DNA from: an uncultured Acetobacteraceae bacterium
GTDB lineage: Bacteria > Pseudomonadota > Alphaproteobacteria > Acetobacterales > Acetobacteraceae
Direction of reading: 5' to 3'
DNA: 64,000 nt
Assembly: GCA_903918195.1 (NCBI GenBank)
Contig: CAIXDS010000022.1
Span: forward strand, 24,682 to 88,681
The notes beneath the pieces are model-generated. The model was given only the letters and a program-made list of their open reading frames with translations, was not told where the DNA came from and searched no databases. Position numbers and translations under genes: made by a program. Shown one piece after another: positions 8,563 through 16,337 of this stretch; position 1 is the first letter of the stretch, and each line of letters opens with the position of its first letter.

Positions 8563-8590
8563 ACGGCCCGGCGAGCGATCGCCGGGCCGT
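8563..8590 (-). terminator. Intrinsic terminator reading leftwards toward xseA
   Basis: ACGGCCCGGCGA, loop GCGA, then the exact complement: a 12-bp stem. Five A precede it on the plus strand, so the U-run follows the stem only for transcripts made from the minus strand. No minus-strand protein gene exists between here and 9756, so it implies a non-coding transcript from the right, or it serves xseA poorly as a U-less hairpin. Confidence 0.65.
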
Positions 8591-8881
8591 GCGCACACAT
8601 GGTGCGTCTGAGTTGGGCGGTCCAACCAGCATCCATGATGCCGGGGGATCGCCTGGGGGAACTCATCGACGGCATATCCGAAAGTGCCGTCATGTTCAGT
8701 ATTTCGGGAGACCTGGCGCCTGGGGCTGCCCTCTGCCTGCAAACCGGAATACCTTGCGTTCTGTGGTCTGTCCTGATTCCTCTGTCTGTTCATGATCGGC
8801 GCGGTGAGGAAACATCCTGCTGCGTGCCGTTCCGGTTTCGTCCGGTGTGGCCCAACATGGCGCATTGAAACGGGTTGCGCG

Positions 8882-8895
8882 TTGATCGAAATCAA
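8882..8895. promoter_or_regulatory. Perfect FNR/FixK/Anr-type binding site
   Basis: TTGATCGAAATCAA is an exact match to the palindromic consensus TTGAT-N4-ATCAA bound by oxygen-responsive FNR/FixK/Anr regulators. It is symmetric, so direction is ambiguous. Rightwards the next gene is the PII-like gene, more than 500 bases away. Leftwards a transcript would end at the terminator at 8563. Hexamers at the expected -10 spacing are weak on both sides. Confidence 0.6.
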
Positions 8896-9083
8896 ACGGG
8901 TTGGTTACCAAACGGTTTTGCCGATCCGGGTGTCAAGGTCGATTGACACAAATACAGATCGCTCTGACACGACACATTCCCGATCATTGCGCCGCGGCTT
9001 GCAGCATGATCCCCTCATGATGGCACGAAATAAACGGCGAGCTTGACCAAATGCCTGTGAATATTACCAATTTTCTTTATGTA

Positions 9084-9112
9084 TTGATTATATTTTGAAT
9101 TTCGAATATTTT
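9084..9112 (+). promoter_or_regulatory. Predicted sigma-70 promoter for the PII-like gene
   Basis: TTGATT, a 17-base spacer, then TATTTT, within a strongly AT-rich patch. It would give an untranslated leader of roughly 300 bases before the ATG at 9420. Confidence 0.4.
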
Positions 9113-9419
9113 ACAGCGGCATTTCATTGACTGACAACGTGGGCAATTTACTTGGGAATGCACGCCAATGGAACGCAGGAGACACGATCCTGGACCGCTC
9201 ATCACAGTTTTGTGTGGGCAGGCGTCAAAAAAATCGTACGTCAATTCTGCATTACACTTCCATCGATCATCCCTCGCAGCCGCGTCCTGTCGCGCCCTGA
9301 CCGTTTCGCCCGCTGACCGTCAGGCGGCAAGGCGGAGGCGCCGGGCTGACCCGACCGCTGTGCGCTTGGGCACGGTCAGGATTCTGGTCCATTCTGCCGC
9401 CGCCCCAACGCAGGAGGCG

Positions 9420-9737
9420 ATGATGCCCACCGTTCCCGTGAAGCTGCTGACCGTGGTTGCCGAATCGGTGCTGGCCGACCGGCTGAGCCGCGCCATCCTG
9501 GCGGCGGGAGCGCTCGGCTTTACCCTCACCCCCGCCAGGGGGGTCGGCGCGCGCAGCCTGCGTTCCAAGACGCTCGGCGGCGACAATGTCCGCATCGAGG
9601 TCATCGCGATCGAACCGACCGCGCGGAAATTGCTGCCGATGCTGGTGGATGAGTGGTTCCCGCGCTGCGCCGTGGTGGCCTGGCTGTCCGATGTCGAGGT
9701 GGTGCGCGGCGAAAAATACGCCGGACCGGCGCCGTAG
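9420..9737 (+). CDS. PII-like signalling protein, SbtB-related
   Basis: 105 residues. VKLLTVVAESVLADRLSRAI is the first beta-alpha unit of the PII fold in the SbtB (carboxysomal/bicarbonate PII) branch. It is followed by LGFTLTPARGVGAR with a long T-loop region and ends SDVEVVRGEKY, as SbtB-like proteins do. SbtB proteins bind adenyl nucleotides such as cAMP and AMP and regulate the bicarbonate transporter SbtA. The C-terminal CxxxxC R-loop of cyanobacterial SbtB is absent. No sbtA is adjacent; the nearest anion transporter is the SulP gene near 58 kb. The start is ATGATG with AGGAGG just upstream. Likely a homotrimer in the cytoplasm; partner unknown. Confidence 0.75.
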   Translation: MMPTVPVKLLTVVAESVLADRLSRAILAAGALGFTLTPARGVGARSLRSKTLGGDNVRIEVIAIEPTARKLLPMLVDEWFPRCAVVAWLSDVEVVRGEKYAGPAP

Positions 9738-9755
9738 GGCCGGCAGGCAAGGCCG

Positions 9756-10331
9756 CTACCCGCGCGCCGCCCGCTCGGCGGCATCGGCTGCGTCGGCGAA
9801 GCGTTCCTGCAGCCAGGCATTCTCCACCCGCAGCCCGGCGGCCACGTCGCGCGCCCATTGCACGTATTCCAGCCGGCGCGACATGCCCCAGTTGGCCGGC
9901 GGGCTGACCGCCATGGTCGCCAGATTGCTGGTCTTGTCCGCCAGCTTGAGAAGCGCGGCACGCGGCGACTTCTCCGCCGCGTGTTCGACCTGCAGGCGCT
10001 TGCGCTGCTCCTTGGGCAGCGATTTGTCATCGGTCGCTTCCATCACCAGGGCGGCCACGTCCTCGCCGAACTCCTGGGCGATGGCGGCGCGGCTGACCGG
10101 CTGGTCCTCGATGGCGTCGTGCAGCAGGGCGGCGACCACCAGGTTAGGATCGTGCCCGCCAGTGGCTTCGGCGACCAGGCGGGCAACCTCCAGCAGGTGA
10201 TTGATGTAGGGCTCCTGTGCGGTGCCCTTGCGGCGCTGGGCGCTGTGCCAGTGGGCGGCCCGTTCGGCGGCCTTCAGCACGGTGGTCAGGGTGTTCAGAA
10301 CATGTCTCCCGGCCGCCGCCCGGGCGGGCAA
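9756..10331 (-). CDS. HD-domain phosphohydrolase, small (p)ppGpp hydrolase-like
   Basis: About 191 residues from the TTG at 10331, which directly follows the upstream stop codon; a GTG about 13 codons in is an alternative start. Motifs resemble the hydrolase domain of RelA/SpoT and MESH1: AAHWHSAQRRKGTAQEPYIN, then VVAALLHDAIEDQPV with the metal-binding HD, and KLADKTSNL. Small proteins of this type can remove the 3'-diphosphate of ppGpp, but specificity cannot be read from sequence. No synthetase or TGS domain is present. It is probably cotranscribed with the upstream YgjP-like peptidase gene. Confidence 0.8.
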   Translation of the reverse strand: MPARAAAGRHVLNTLTTVLKAAERAAHWHSAQRRKGTAQEPYINHLLEVARLVAEATGGHDPNLVVAALLHDAIEDQPVSRAAIAQEFGEDVAALVMEATDDKSLPKEQRKRLQVEHAAEKSPRAALLKLADKTSNLATMAVSPPANWGMSRRLEYVQWARDVAAGLRVENAWLQERFADAADAAERAARG

Positions 10332-11033
10332 TCACCCCACCCGCAGCAGGCGCGGCCCTTGTGCACGAAGCCATTCCACCGCCGCCACGGTGTGCGGCGT
10401 GAGGTCCGCCACCAGGGCCCAAAAGCGCGGGCCATGGTTCATGTGGCGCAGATGCGCCACCTCGTGCGCTGCCACGTAGTCCTGCACGAAGCGCGGCGCC
10501 ATCGTCAGCCGCCAGGAAAACGACAGGTTGCGGTTGGCGGCGCAACTGCCCCAGCGGCTGCGGGTATCCTTCACCGCCACCCGGCGCGGCTGCACCTGGG
10601 CGGCCTCCGCCTTGGCGGCCACCAGCGCCGACATGCCCCGGCGGGCTTCGGCGCGGAAGAAGTCCGCCACCCGGCGGGGCAGGAACGCGGCATCGCCGGT
10701 GACCAGGATCTCGCCCTCCTCCACCCAAACCACCCCGCGGGCTGCCGGCATGTGGCGGATGCGATGGTCGATGCCGTGCAGCGGCACCAGGGCGCCATCG
10801 GCGAAGGGGATGGCGCCGGGCAACGCGGCCAAGCGCTCGGCCACCCACTTGGCGTGGTCCATCAGCAGCGCCATGCCCGCCATTCGCCCGGCACGGGGCG
10901 GCAGCGTGACCACCACGGCACCGCCGCGCGGGTCGATCCGCAGGCTCACGCGACGCGCCCGCCGGCTGCGCCGCCACTCGACCCGCGCCGGGCCGCCCGG
11001 GAGCGAGAGAATTTCTGAACTTGCAGAATTCAT
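10332..11033 (-). CDS. YgjP-like zinc metallopeptidase (M48-type, DUF45)
   Basis: 233 residues. VAVKDTRSRWGSCAANRNLS (about 150-170) and VAAHEVAHLRHMNHGPRFW (about 190-208) are the signatures of the YgjP/UPF0758-neighbour DUF45 family; HEVAH provides two zinc ligands and the catalytic Glu. The N-terminal half is a beta-rich domain (VEWRRSRRARRVSLRIDPRG). Members are presumed cytosolic metalloproteases of unknown substrate. The ATG at 11033 is preferred over a TTG further upstream. The following HD gene starts right at its stop codon. Confidence 0.85.
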   Translation of the reverse strand: MNSASSEILSLPGGPARVEWRRSRRARRVSLRIDPRGGAVVVTLPPRAGRMAGMALLMDHAKWVAERLAALPGAIPFADGALVPLHGIDHRIRHMPAARGVVWVEEGEILVTGDAAFLPRRVADFFRAEARRGMSALVAAKAEAAQVQPRRVAVKDTRSRWGSCAANRNLSFSWRLTMAPRFVQDYVAAHEVAHLRHMNHGPRFWALVADLTPHTVAAVEWLRAQGPRLLRVG

Positions 11034-11098
11034 CACGCGCAGAGTGGCAAGTCTTGCGGGTGCTAGCAATGACTTCCGTGTGCTTGGAAGACAATTAA

Positions 11099-11199
11099 GG
11101 AAGGCCAGGGCTCTGCCCTGGACCTGCCAAGGGCCGAGAGGCCCTTGGAACCCATTCCCTTAAGTGAAGGGGTCCAGGGGCAGAGCCCCTGGCCTTGCC
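11099..11199. repeat. Dispersed GC-rich hairpin repeat, three stems
   Basis: Three hairpins in tandem: CCAGGGC-TCT-GCCCTGG, CCAAGGGCC-GAGA-GGCCCTTGG, and CCAGGGGC-AGA-GCCCCTGG. The first and last units are complementary to each other, so the whole block can also fold as one large cruciform. Related blocks occur at 2480, 20893 and 44391. It lies between two minus-strand genes and ends at the stop codon of the DapA-like gene, where it may terminate transcription. Confidence 0.8.
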
Positions 11200-12117
11200 T
11201 TACTCCGCCACCAGCGTCACGCCGCACGCATCGAACGCGGCAAACAGTCTCGCCTCCTGGTCTGCCGACAGCTTCAGAAGCGGCGGGCGGATATTGAGCC
11301 AGGACGGATCGCCCGTGTGGCGCGCCACCAGCGCCTTCAGCCCCGGGATCAGCGCGGTCGAGGTTACCGCGTGGCGGATCGCCGACAGCGTTACCTGCGC
11401 GTCCGCCCCGGCCTGGCGGTCCCAGTTCTGGCAGACCAGCGCCGATACCGCGCTGCCCACATTGGCGGCGGCGGTGACGCAGCCCGCGCCGCCCTCCTGC
11501 AACAGGGCGTGCAACGCGCTGTCGTCGCCGCAATACACCTCGAATCCGTCGCGGGCGTAGTGCTCGGCATACAGCCGCGTGTTGGAAAAATCGCCGCTGG
11601 AATCCTTGATGCCCTTCACCTTGCCCGGATAGGCTCGCAGCAGGCGCCCGATCAGGTCGAGGTCGAACGGCACCGCCGACTGGGCCGGGAAATGATACAG
11701 ATAAATGCCGATGTCGCCGCCGACGCGCTGGATCACCTCGCTGAAATAGGCGAACAGACCGTCATCGGAGGGGTTCTTGTAGAAGAAGGGCGGCAGCAGC
11801 AGGGCGCCGCGGCAGCCCAGTTCCCCGGCCCGCCGGGTCAGCAGCACGGTGTCGGTCAGCGCCGTGGTGCCGGTGCCGGGCAGCATGCGCGTGGCCGGGA
11901 TGCCGCGCTCGGCCAGCCCCTCCATCACCGAAAGGCGCTCGGCGATGCCCAGGCTGTTGGCCTCGCCGGTGGTGCCCAGCACGGCCAGCCCGTTGCAGCC
12001 ATTGGCCAGCAGCCAAGTGCCGTGCCGCGCCATGCGGTCGAGGTCCACCGACAGGTCGTGGTTCATGGGGGTCAGCACGGCCGCGTTCACGCCGGCGAAC
12101 AGGGCATCGCGCATCAT
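11200..12117 (-). CDS. Dihydrodipicolinate synthase/N-acetylneuraminate lyase family aldolase
   Basis: 305 residues, a class I aldolase TIM barrel. [18 protein letters not shown] opens the barrel, [10 protein letters not shown] is the GTTGE carboxylate-binding loop, IYLYHFP holds the conserved Tyr, and [12 protein letters not shown] the Schiff-base Lys (about 165). The family condenses or cleaves pyruvate with an aldehyde. Substitutions from canonical DapA and the absence of lysine genes suggest a catabolic sugar-acid aldolase rather than lysine synthesis. The start at 12117 (ATGATG) has GGAGGA upstream and overlaps the stop of the YcgN gene. Confidence 0.8.
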   Translation of the reverse strand: MMRDALFAGVNAAVLTPMNHDLSVDLDRMARHGTWLLANGCNGLAVLGTTGEANSLGIAERLSVMEGLAERGIPATRMLPGTGTTALTDTVLLTRRAGELGCRGALLLPPFFYKNPSDDGLFAYFSEVIQRVGGDIGIYLYHFPAQSAVPFDLDLIGRLLRAYPGKVKGIKDSSGDFSNTRLYAEHYARDGFEVYCGDDSALHALLQEGGAGCVTAAANVGSAVSALVCQNWDRQAGADAQVTLSAIRHAVTSTALIPGLKALVARHTGDPSWLNIRPPLLKLSADQEARLFAAFDACGVTLVAE

Positions 12118-12617
12118 GGCGGCAGTTCCTCCGTGGTGGACTTCGCGTCGGGCTGGACCGGCCGGGCACGCGGCACGCGGCCGGGCCACGCGACGATATG
12201 GCACTCCAGCGCGCCGGCCTGCCGTTCGCTGACCGCACGGCCCTGCACCGAGACGCCGGCGCGGTGCACCGTCTCGGGGTCGCCCGAGACCAGGGGATGC
12301 CACCAAGCCAGGTCACGGCCCTCGGCGAGGCGGCGATAAGCGCAGGACGGCGGCAGCCAGTCGATCTCAGCCAGCACTTTCGGCGTCAGGCTGACGCAGT
12401 CCGGCACCCGGCGGCGGCGGCGGGCGTAATCGCTGCAGCGGCAGGAGTCGAGGTCGAGCAGGCGGCAGGCGACGTTGGTGAAGCTGAGAGCGCCGGTGTC
12501 CTCGTAGCGCAGCTTGTGCAGGCAGCAACGGCCGCAGCCGTCGCACAGGCTCTCCCACTCCTCGCGTGTCATCTCGTCGAGGCGGCGGGTCTTCCAGAAC
12601 GGAGCGGTGCGCGGCAT
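12114..12617 (-). CDS. YcgN family cysteine-cluster protein (UPF0260)
   Basis: 167 residues. [18 protein letters not shown] (about 25-42), [17 protein letters not shown] and VPDCVSL supply the cysteine cluster of the YkgJ/YcgN zinc- or iron-binding family. The opening [20 protein letters not shown] matches the family. The C-terminal [17 protein letters not shown] is also typical. Biochemical role is unknown. The stop overlaps the DapA-like start as ATGATG, so the two are coupled. Confidence 0.85.
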   Translation of the reverse strand: MPRTAPFWKTRRLDEMTREEWESLCDGCGRCCLHKLRYEDTGALSFTNVACRLLDLDSCRCSDYARRRRRVPDCVSLTPKVLAEIDWLPPSCAYRRLAEGRDLAWWHPLVSGDPETVHRAGVSVQGRAVSERQAGALECHIVAWPGRVPRARPVQPDAKSTTEELPP

Positions 12618-12668
12618 GCCTGGGCAGATTACGCCAGCACCGTCATTCCTGCTACTCGCCAGAACCTG

Positions 12669-13343
12669 CTACTCGCCCGAGAAGCGACCCATCACCTCGC
12701 GCAGCGGCTGGGCGCCGGGATTGCTGCCCTCGCCCTGCAGCACGATTTGCTGGGCGCCGATCGGGTGGCCGTAATAGGCCTCGTTCCAGTCGCTGCGCAC
12801 GCCGATCAGGCTGCCATCCAGCGCCACCCCGATGAACAAGCCGCGGGCACGCGAGAAGGCGACAATGTCGGCATTGAAGGCCGCGGTGGTGGAGCCCTGC
12901 ACGCCTGCGCCGAGGGTGGCAAAGGCGACCCCGGCATCGGCGCCGATCTTGAACTGGCTGTCCAGCAGGGCATGCAGCCCCTTCTCGGTCAGCACGATGA
13001 ACAGAATCTCGGAATCCTGGATGCCGATCTGCAGGCCGAAACTGCCGCTGCCCATGCCGTAGAAGGCGGGCGCGGTCCAACCGGTCTGCAACCGCCCGAC
13101 CATGACGCAGCCGCCGCCCTGGCCGCCGAGGAAGAAACCGGCCTTGAACACGCGCGGGCAGATCAACGCCCCGCGGGCGCGGCGGATCAGGCTGCGGCCA
13201 TCGCCGGAACCGCCCTCGCCTAGCATCTCCTGCACGGCCAGGGTGGCGCGGTCCACCAGCGTCTGCTGTTCGGTCTGCGCCCGCGCGGCCAGCGGCGACA
13301 GAGCCAGCACGGCGGCAAGCATGGCAACGAGGGGTCGGGTCAT
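12669..13343 (-). CDS. Secreted SYLF (YSC84-like) lipid-binding domain protein
   Basis: 224 residues. A signal peptide of about 22 residues (MTRPLVAMLAAVLALSPLAA ending ARA) is followed by a single SYLF domain: ARGALICPRVFKAGFFLGGQ and GGGCVMVGR, then GIQDSEILFIVLTEKGL, and IGADAGVAFATLGAG. SYLF domains bind phosphoinositide-like lipids in eukaryotes; bacterial members are periplasmic proteins of uncertain role. The ATG at 13343 gives a proper signal peptide. A 13-base direct repeat (CCTGCTACTCGCC) spans the stop codon. It appears monocistronic. Confidence 0.85.
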   Translation of the reverse strand: MTRPLVAMLAAVLALSPLAARAQTEQQTLVDRATLAVQEMLGEGGSGDGRSLIRRARGALICPRVFKAGFFLGGQGGGCVMVGRLQTGWTAPAFYGMGSGSFGLQIGIQDSEILFIVLTEKGLHALLDSQFKIGADAGVAFATLGAGVQGSTTAAFNADIVAFSRARGLFIGVALDGSLIGVRSDWNEAYYGHPIGAQQIVLQGEGSNPGAQPLREVMGRFSGE

Positions 13344-13486
13344 GGGGCTGCATTTCCCGGGCTTGGGATCATGGTGACGTCGGGGAGCGAATGGACGCCG
13401 CACTGTGCGGCGACGGGAGGTTGGCGGGCAAGCTTGATGTCGGGTGGCAGGCGATAGGTCAGCGGCGCCGCGCCCGGACGCGGCCT

Positions 13487-14290
13487 TCACGGCGCCGGGG
13501 AAGGTTCCGTCTCGTCGCCGGCGCGCGCCGGCCCGAGCGTACGTATCGACGATCCGCCACGCGGCGGCAGGACCAGGGTGCGAACCGGCGCCTCCTCGGC
13601 GGGCGGTGGCGGCGGGGCGGGCGGATTCCAGCCAAAGGCACGCAGCAATTCGGTATCGGTCAGCGCCCGCGTGGCCCGGCGCGGGTCCGGCGCGGCCAGC
13701 ACCTTCATCTGCACATAGAGCCGGCCGAAGCCGAGCGAATGGCGCTTTTCCAACGCCGCGTTCGCCGCGGCAAACAGCAGCCGCGCCAGCGAGGTGAACA
13801 CATACACCAGCCCGCAACTCAGCGCTGCCAGGATGGCCGAGCGCAACGTCCACAGCACCACCCCCTGCCAGGCGGCGGCCTCCTGGGTGGCATGGTCGGC
13901 GGCGGCACCGGTCAGCCAGACCAGCGCCACCACGGCCACCACCACGTCCATCAGCACGCAGCCGGCAGCGCCGATGCCGCACCACAGGGCGCGCTGGCGA
14001 AGCTGGATCTGGGCCTTCTCGACAAACACGTTGAGCGCCGCGATTTCGGCGGTGGCGGTGGGATCGACCTGGGCGCCTGGCTTGGTGGTCTGGCTCGCCT
14101 TCTCGAAGCTCTTGCGGGCGAAGCGGTAGAGTTCGTCGTTCTCCTCGACGCCGGCGCGCACCTGGTCGGAGCCGGTGGTGTGCAGCAGGCGGTCGCGCGC
14201 CCGGATGATCCAACCGGGCGGACCGGCCACCGCCGCCCAGACAGGCAGACCCACAACGACCAGCAGAAGCAGCAGCGTCGCCGTTGTCAT
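13487..14290 (-). CDS. Membrane protein of unknown function
   Basis: 267 residues. A first transmembrane helix at about 4-22 (TATLLLLLVVVGLPVWAAVA) is followed by a polar, helical stretch (25-95) with GVEENDELYRFARKSFEKAS. Two further helices lie at about 103-128 and 145-170. The C-terminal 100 residues are cytoplasmic-looking and end in a proline-rich tail (NPPAPPPPPAEEAPVRT). I do not recognise the family. The ATG at 14290 is the first sensible start. It is flanked by SYLF and DUF488 genes, both in the same direction but with gaps near 100 bases. Confidence 0.6.
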   Translation of the reverse strand: MTTATLLLLLVVVGLPVWAAVAGPPGWIIRARDRLLHTTGSDQVRAGVEENDELYRFARKSFEKASQTTKPGAQVDPTATAEIAALNVFVEKAQIQLRQRALWCGIGAAGCVLMDVVVAVVALVWLTGAAADHATQEAAAWQGVVLWTLRSAILAALSCGLVYVFTSLARLLFAAANAALEKRHSLGFGRLYVQMKVLAAPDPRRATRALTDTELLRAFGWNPPAPPPPPAEEAPVRTLVLPPRGGSSIRTLGPARAGDETEPSPAP

Positions 14291-14378
14291 CGCATTTTCC
14301 CGGAGCTTTAAGGATGCGCGCGCGGTTTGATCATCACAATTGATACCGGAGGCCGGCTTCGGCCACAACCTCGCGGCA

Positions 14379-14849
14379 TTACACCGCCTCGGCAAGCAGA
14401 TGCGTCACCCGCGCGCCGGTGCCGGCATGGATCAGGCCGGCCAGGATGTCGCGGTGGCACATTTTGTGGTCGCGCTCGAAGCAGAGCAGGCAAGCAGGCG
14501 ATTCGCGGCTGATCGCCACCGCGCGCGCCAGCTCGGCCTGCGGCTCCGGCGCCTGCATGTGGGCGTCGAAGATGCGGTGCATGCTGGCCGCATCGCCCCG
14601 CCGCGCCGCCTCGCGGCCTGGCTTGGGCGTGCCGAGCGCGCGCAGATGGGTGTAATGCAGCCCCGCCGCCAATGCCGCCGCCTCCAACTGGCGGCGGGAG
14701 AAGCCGGGCTTGCGGGAACTCGGCACCGCACGCACGTCCACCAGATGAGCGACCCCGGCCTGTTGCAGCGCCGCGATGACGCGGTCCACCGTGGTGCCCT
14801 CGTAGCCGATCGTAAAAAGTCCGGGCGTAAAGAGTCCGGGCGTGCTCAC
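14379..14849 (-). CDS. DUF488 family protein
   Basis: 156 residues. LFTIGYEGTTVDRVIAALQQ opens the domain, LVDVRAVPSSRKPGFSRRQL is the hallmark segment, and CLLCFERDHKMCHRDILAG near the C-terminus has the conserved Cys/His pairs. Function of DUF488 is not established. The GTG at 14849 overlaps the upstream lipoprotein stop (GTGA). The first codons contain a near-perfect 15-base tandem duplication that encodes PGLFTPGLF, so the N-terminus is a few residues longer than usual. Confidence 0.8.
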   Translation of the reverse strand: MSTPGLFTPGLFTIGYEGTTVDRVIAALQQAGVAHLVDVRAVPSSRKPGFSRRQLEAAALAAGLHYTHLRALGTPKPGREAARRGDAASMHRIFDAHMQAPEPQAELARAVAISRESPACLLCFERDHKMCHRDILAGLIHAGTGARVTHLLAEAV

Positions 14850-15151
14850 TGGCGGGGCAGTTCCACGCCGCCGCCCTCCCCGGGACCGCCGCGCTGCAGC
14901 ATGCAGCGTTGAACCGCCTGACGCTTCGCTGCCGCCAGCCGCTGGTTCCAGGCCAGTGACGCGTAGTTTACCGATCCGGCGGCGGTGGCCAACACGTCCT
15001 TGACCAGGGGATCGTCGAAGGCGGCGCGTTCGCACTCGCCGCGCAGCGTATCGGCCGAAGTGTTGTTATAGACAGCATAGGGGCGGCTGAACGGCTTGCT
15101 GACGCAGCCGGCGATCAGCAGCAGACCGGCGAGAAGCAGAAAAAATCTCAT
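14846..15151 (-). CDS. Small lipoprotein of unknown function
   Basis: 101 residues. MRFFLLLAGLLLIAGC is a clear lipoprotein signal with the lipobox LIAGC, so the mature protein would be anchored by Cys16. The rest has no family I recognise; two further Cys (in GECERAAF and QRCMLQRG) could form a disulphide. It sits in a coupled string nudC-lipoprotein-DUF488: its ATG overlaps the nudC stop and its stop overlaps the DUF488 GTG. Confidence 0.7.
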   Translation of the reverse strand: MRFFLLLAGLLLIAGCVSKPFSRPYAVYNNTSADTLRGECERAAFDDPLVKDVLATAAGSVNYASLAWNQRLAAAKRQAVQRCMLQRGGPGEGGGVELPRQ

Positions 15152-16086
15152 GGTGCCGCCATCCAGTCCTCGATCAGCCGCCGGGCGATGCTGTCCGGGC
15201 GCGGCAGGCTGAAACCGTGCGCCTGGGGGTCGCGGATCTGCGCGCGGGAAAACCAGCGCGCGTCCTGCAATTCGGTCGGGTCGATGGTGATCTCCTCCGA
15301 GAGCGCTTCGGCATGGAAGCCCAGCATGATACTGGCCGGGAAAGGCCAGGGCTGGCTGCTGTGATAGTGCACCCGCCCCACCCGCACGCCGGACTCCTCC
15401 GCCACCTCGCGCGCCACCGCCTCCTCCAGGCTTTCGCCCGGCTCCACGAAGCCGGCCAGGGTCGAATACATCGTGCTGGCCGGGAAGCGGCTGGAATGGC
15501 CGAGCAGGGCGCAGTCGCCACGGTACACCAGCATGATGACGGCCGGGTCGGTGCGCGGGAAATGGCTGGCCTCGCACGCCGTGCAGTGCATCAGGTGGCC
15601 GGCGCTGCGCGCCTCGCAGGGCGCACCGCAGACACCGCAGAAGCGGTGGCGGCTGCGCCAGTGCAGCAGCCCGCGCGCATGCGCAAGCACCGAGGCGTCG
15701 GCGCCGGGCAGCACGCCGGCCACCGCCCGCAGATCGATGAAGCTGCCGGGTTCGCCCGGCAGCAGCGACAGCGGGTCCTCGGCGGCACTGATGTCCACGG
15801 CGAACACGGGATGCTCGCCCTGCAGCCCGAGGAAGGCCCACGCACCGCCGACCGCCTCACCCGGCCGGCGCAGCAAGGCAGCCGCGGCGCCGTAAAGGAA
15901 CACCGCCTCCGGCCGGCCCGTCTCCACCGCGCGCATCAGGTTGCGGCTGCGCCAGACCGGCACGAACAGTGTTTCCGCATGATCCAGGGCGGCGGCGACC
16001 CAGACCGCATCCTCGCGCCGCCCGGCCGCGCGGTCGAGCAGGCTGCCCGTGTACGTGTTGGGTCGGGTGGCGAGGATCGGGGTCAC
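15148..16086 (-). CDS. nudC: NAD(+) diphosphatase/decapping enzyme NudC
   Basis: 312 residues. A zinc ribbon CGVCGAPCE then HCTACEASHFPR (about 150-185) precedes the Nudix box GFVEPGESLEEAVAREV then AEESGV (about 218-240). SSQPWPFPASIMLGF after it is the NudC-specific SQPWPFPxS motif. NudC hydrolyses NAD(H) to NMN and AMP and removes NAD caps from RNA. The N-terminal 110 residues are the usual variable domain. I chose GTG at 16086 (VTPILATRP); no in-frame ATG gives a natural start. Divergent from the SRP RNA. Confidence 0.92.
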   Translation of the reverse strand: MTPILATRPNTYTGSLLDRAAGRREDAVWVAAALDHAETLFVPVWRSRNLMRAVETGRPEAVFLYGAAAALLRRPGEAVGGAWAFLGLQGEHPVFAVDISAAEDPLSLLPGEPGSFIDLRAVAGVLPGADASVLAHARGLLHWRSRHRFCGVCGAPCEARSAGHLMHCTACEASHFPRTDPAVIMLVYRGDCALLGHSSRFPASTMYSTLAGFVEPGESLEEAVAREVAEESGVRVGRVHYHSSQPWPFPASIMLGFHAEALSEEITIDPTELQDARWFSRAQIRDPQAHGFSLPRPDSIARRLIEDWMAAP

Positions 16087-16183
16087 GGGGAATCCATCGG
16101 GCGAAGCAGCCGCACGACCCTGCCACGCGGTTCGTGCACCGGCAACCTTGCGCCCGGACGCAGGATGGATGATATGTGTCCGC

Positions 16184-16280
16184 GGGAGGTCGGCGGCGGA
16201 CGGGCGCCTCGCCAACCCGGTCAGGTCCGGAAGGAAGCAGCCGCAACGAGTTTCCGCTCGGGTCGTTTGTCCGGCCTCCC
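16184..16280 (+). ncRNA. ffs: Signal recognition particle RNA (4.5S-type)
   Basis: GGTCAGGTCCGGAAGGAAGC contains the invariant SRP RNA tetraloop (GGAA) and asymmetric-loop sequence that bind Ffh. The flanks GGGAGGTCGG and CCGGCCTCCC pair perfectly and close a hairpin of about 97 bases. The RNA scaffolds co-translational targeting to the membrane. Position directly upstream of dnaX is the usual alphaproteobacterial location. Exact ends are inferred from the pairing. Confidence 0.93.
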
Positions 16281-16337
16281 ACCCGCCCTCCCCTTTGACC
16301 CTGAGGCCGCCGCGGCGGCCGGAGCCCGGCCCCGCGC

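Larger units (their letters stand above)
8591..9419. other. Long non-coding region with regulatory signals, no credible protein gene
   Basis: About 830 bases without a convincing coding frame; small frames here lack ribosome sites and recognisable sequence. It contains an FNR/FixK-type box (8882-8895), a TTGACA hexamer at 8943, and an AT-rich island (about 9050-9120) in an otherwise GC-rich genome with a good promoter for the gene at 9420. Together with the leftward terminator at 8563 this leaves room for a small RNA of about 250-300 bases on the minus strand. Confidence 0.5.

Noticed and set aside
8509..8868. 119-codon plus-strand frame after xseA
   Set aside because: It reads through the terminator hairpin, lacks a ribosome site and looks like no protein; better explained as non-coding.
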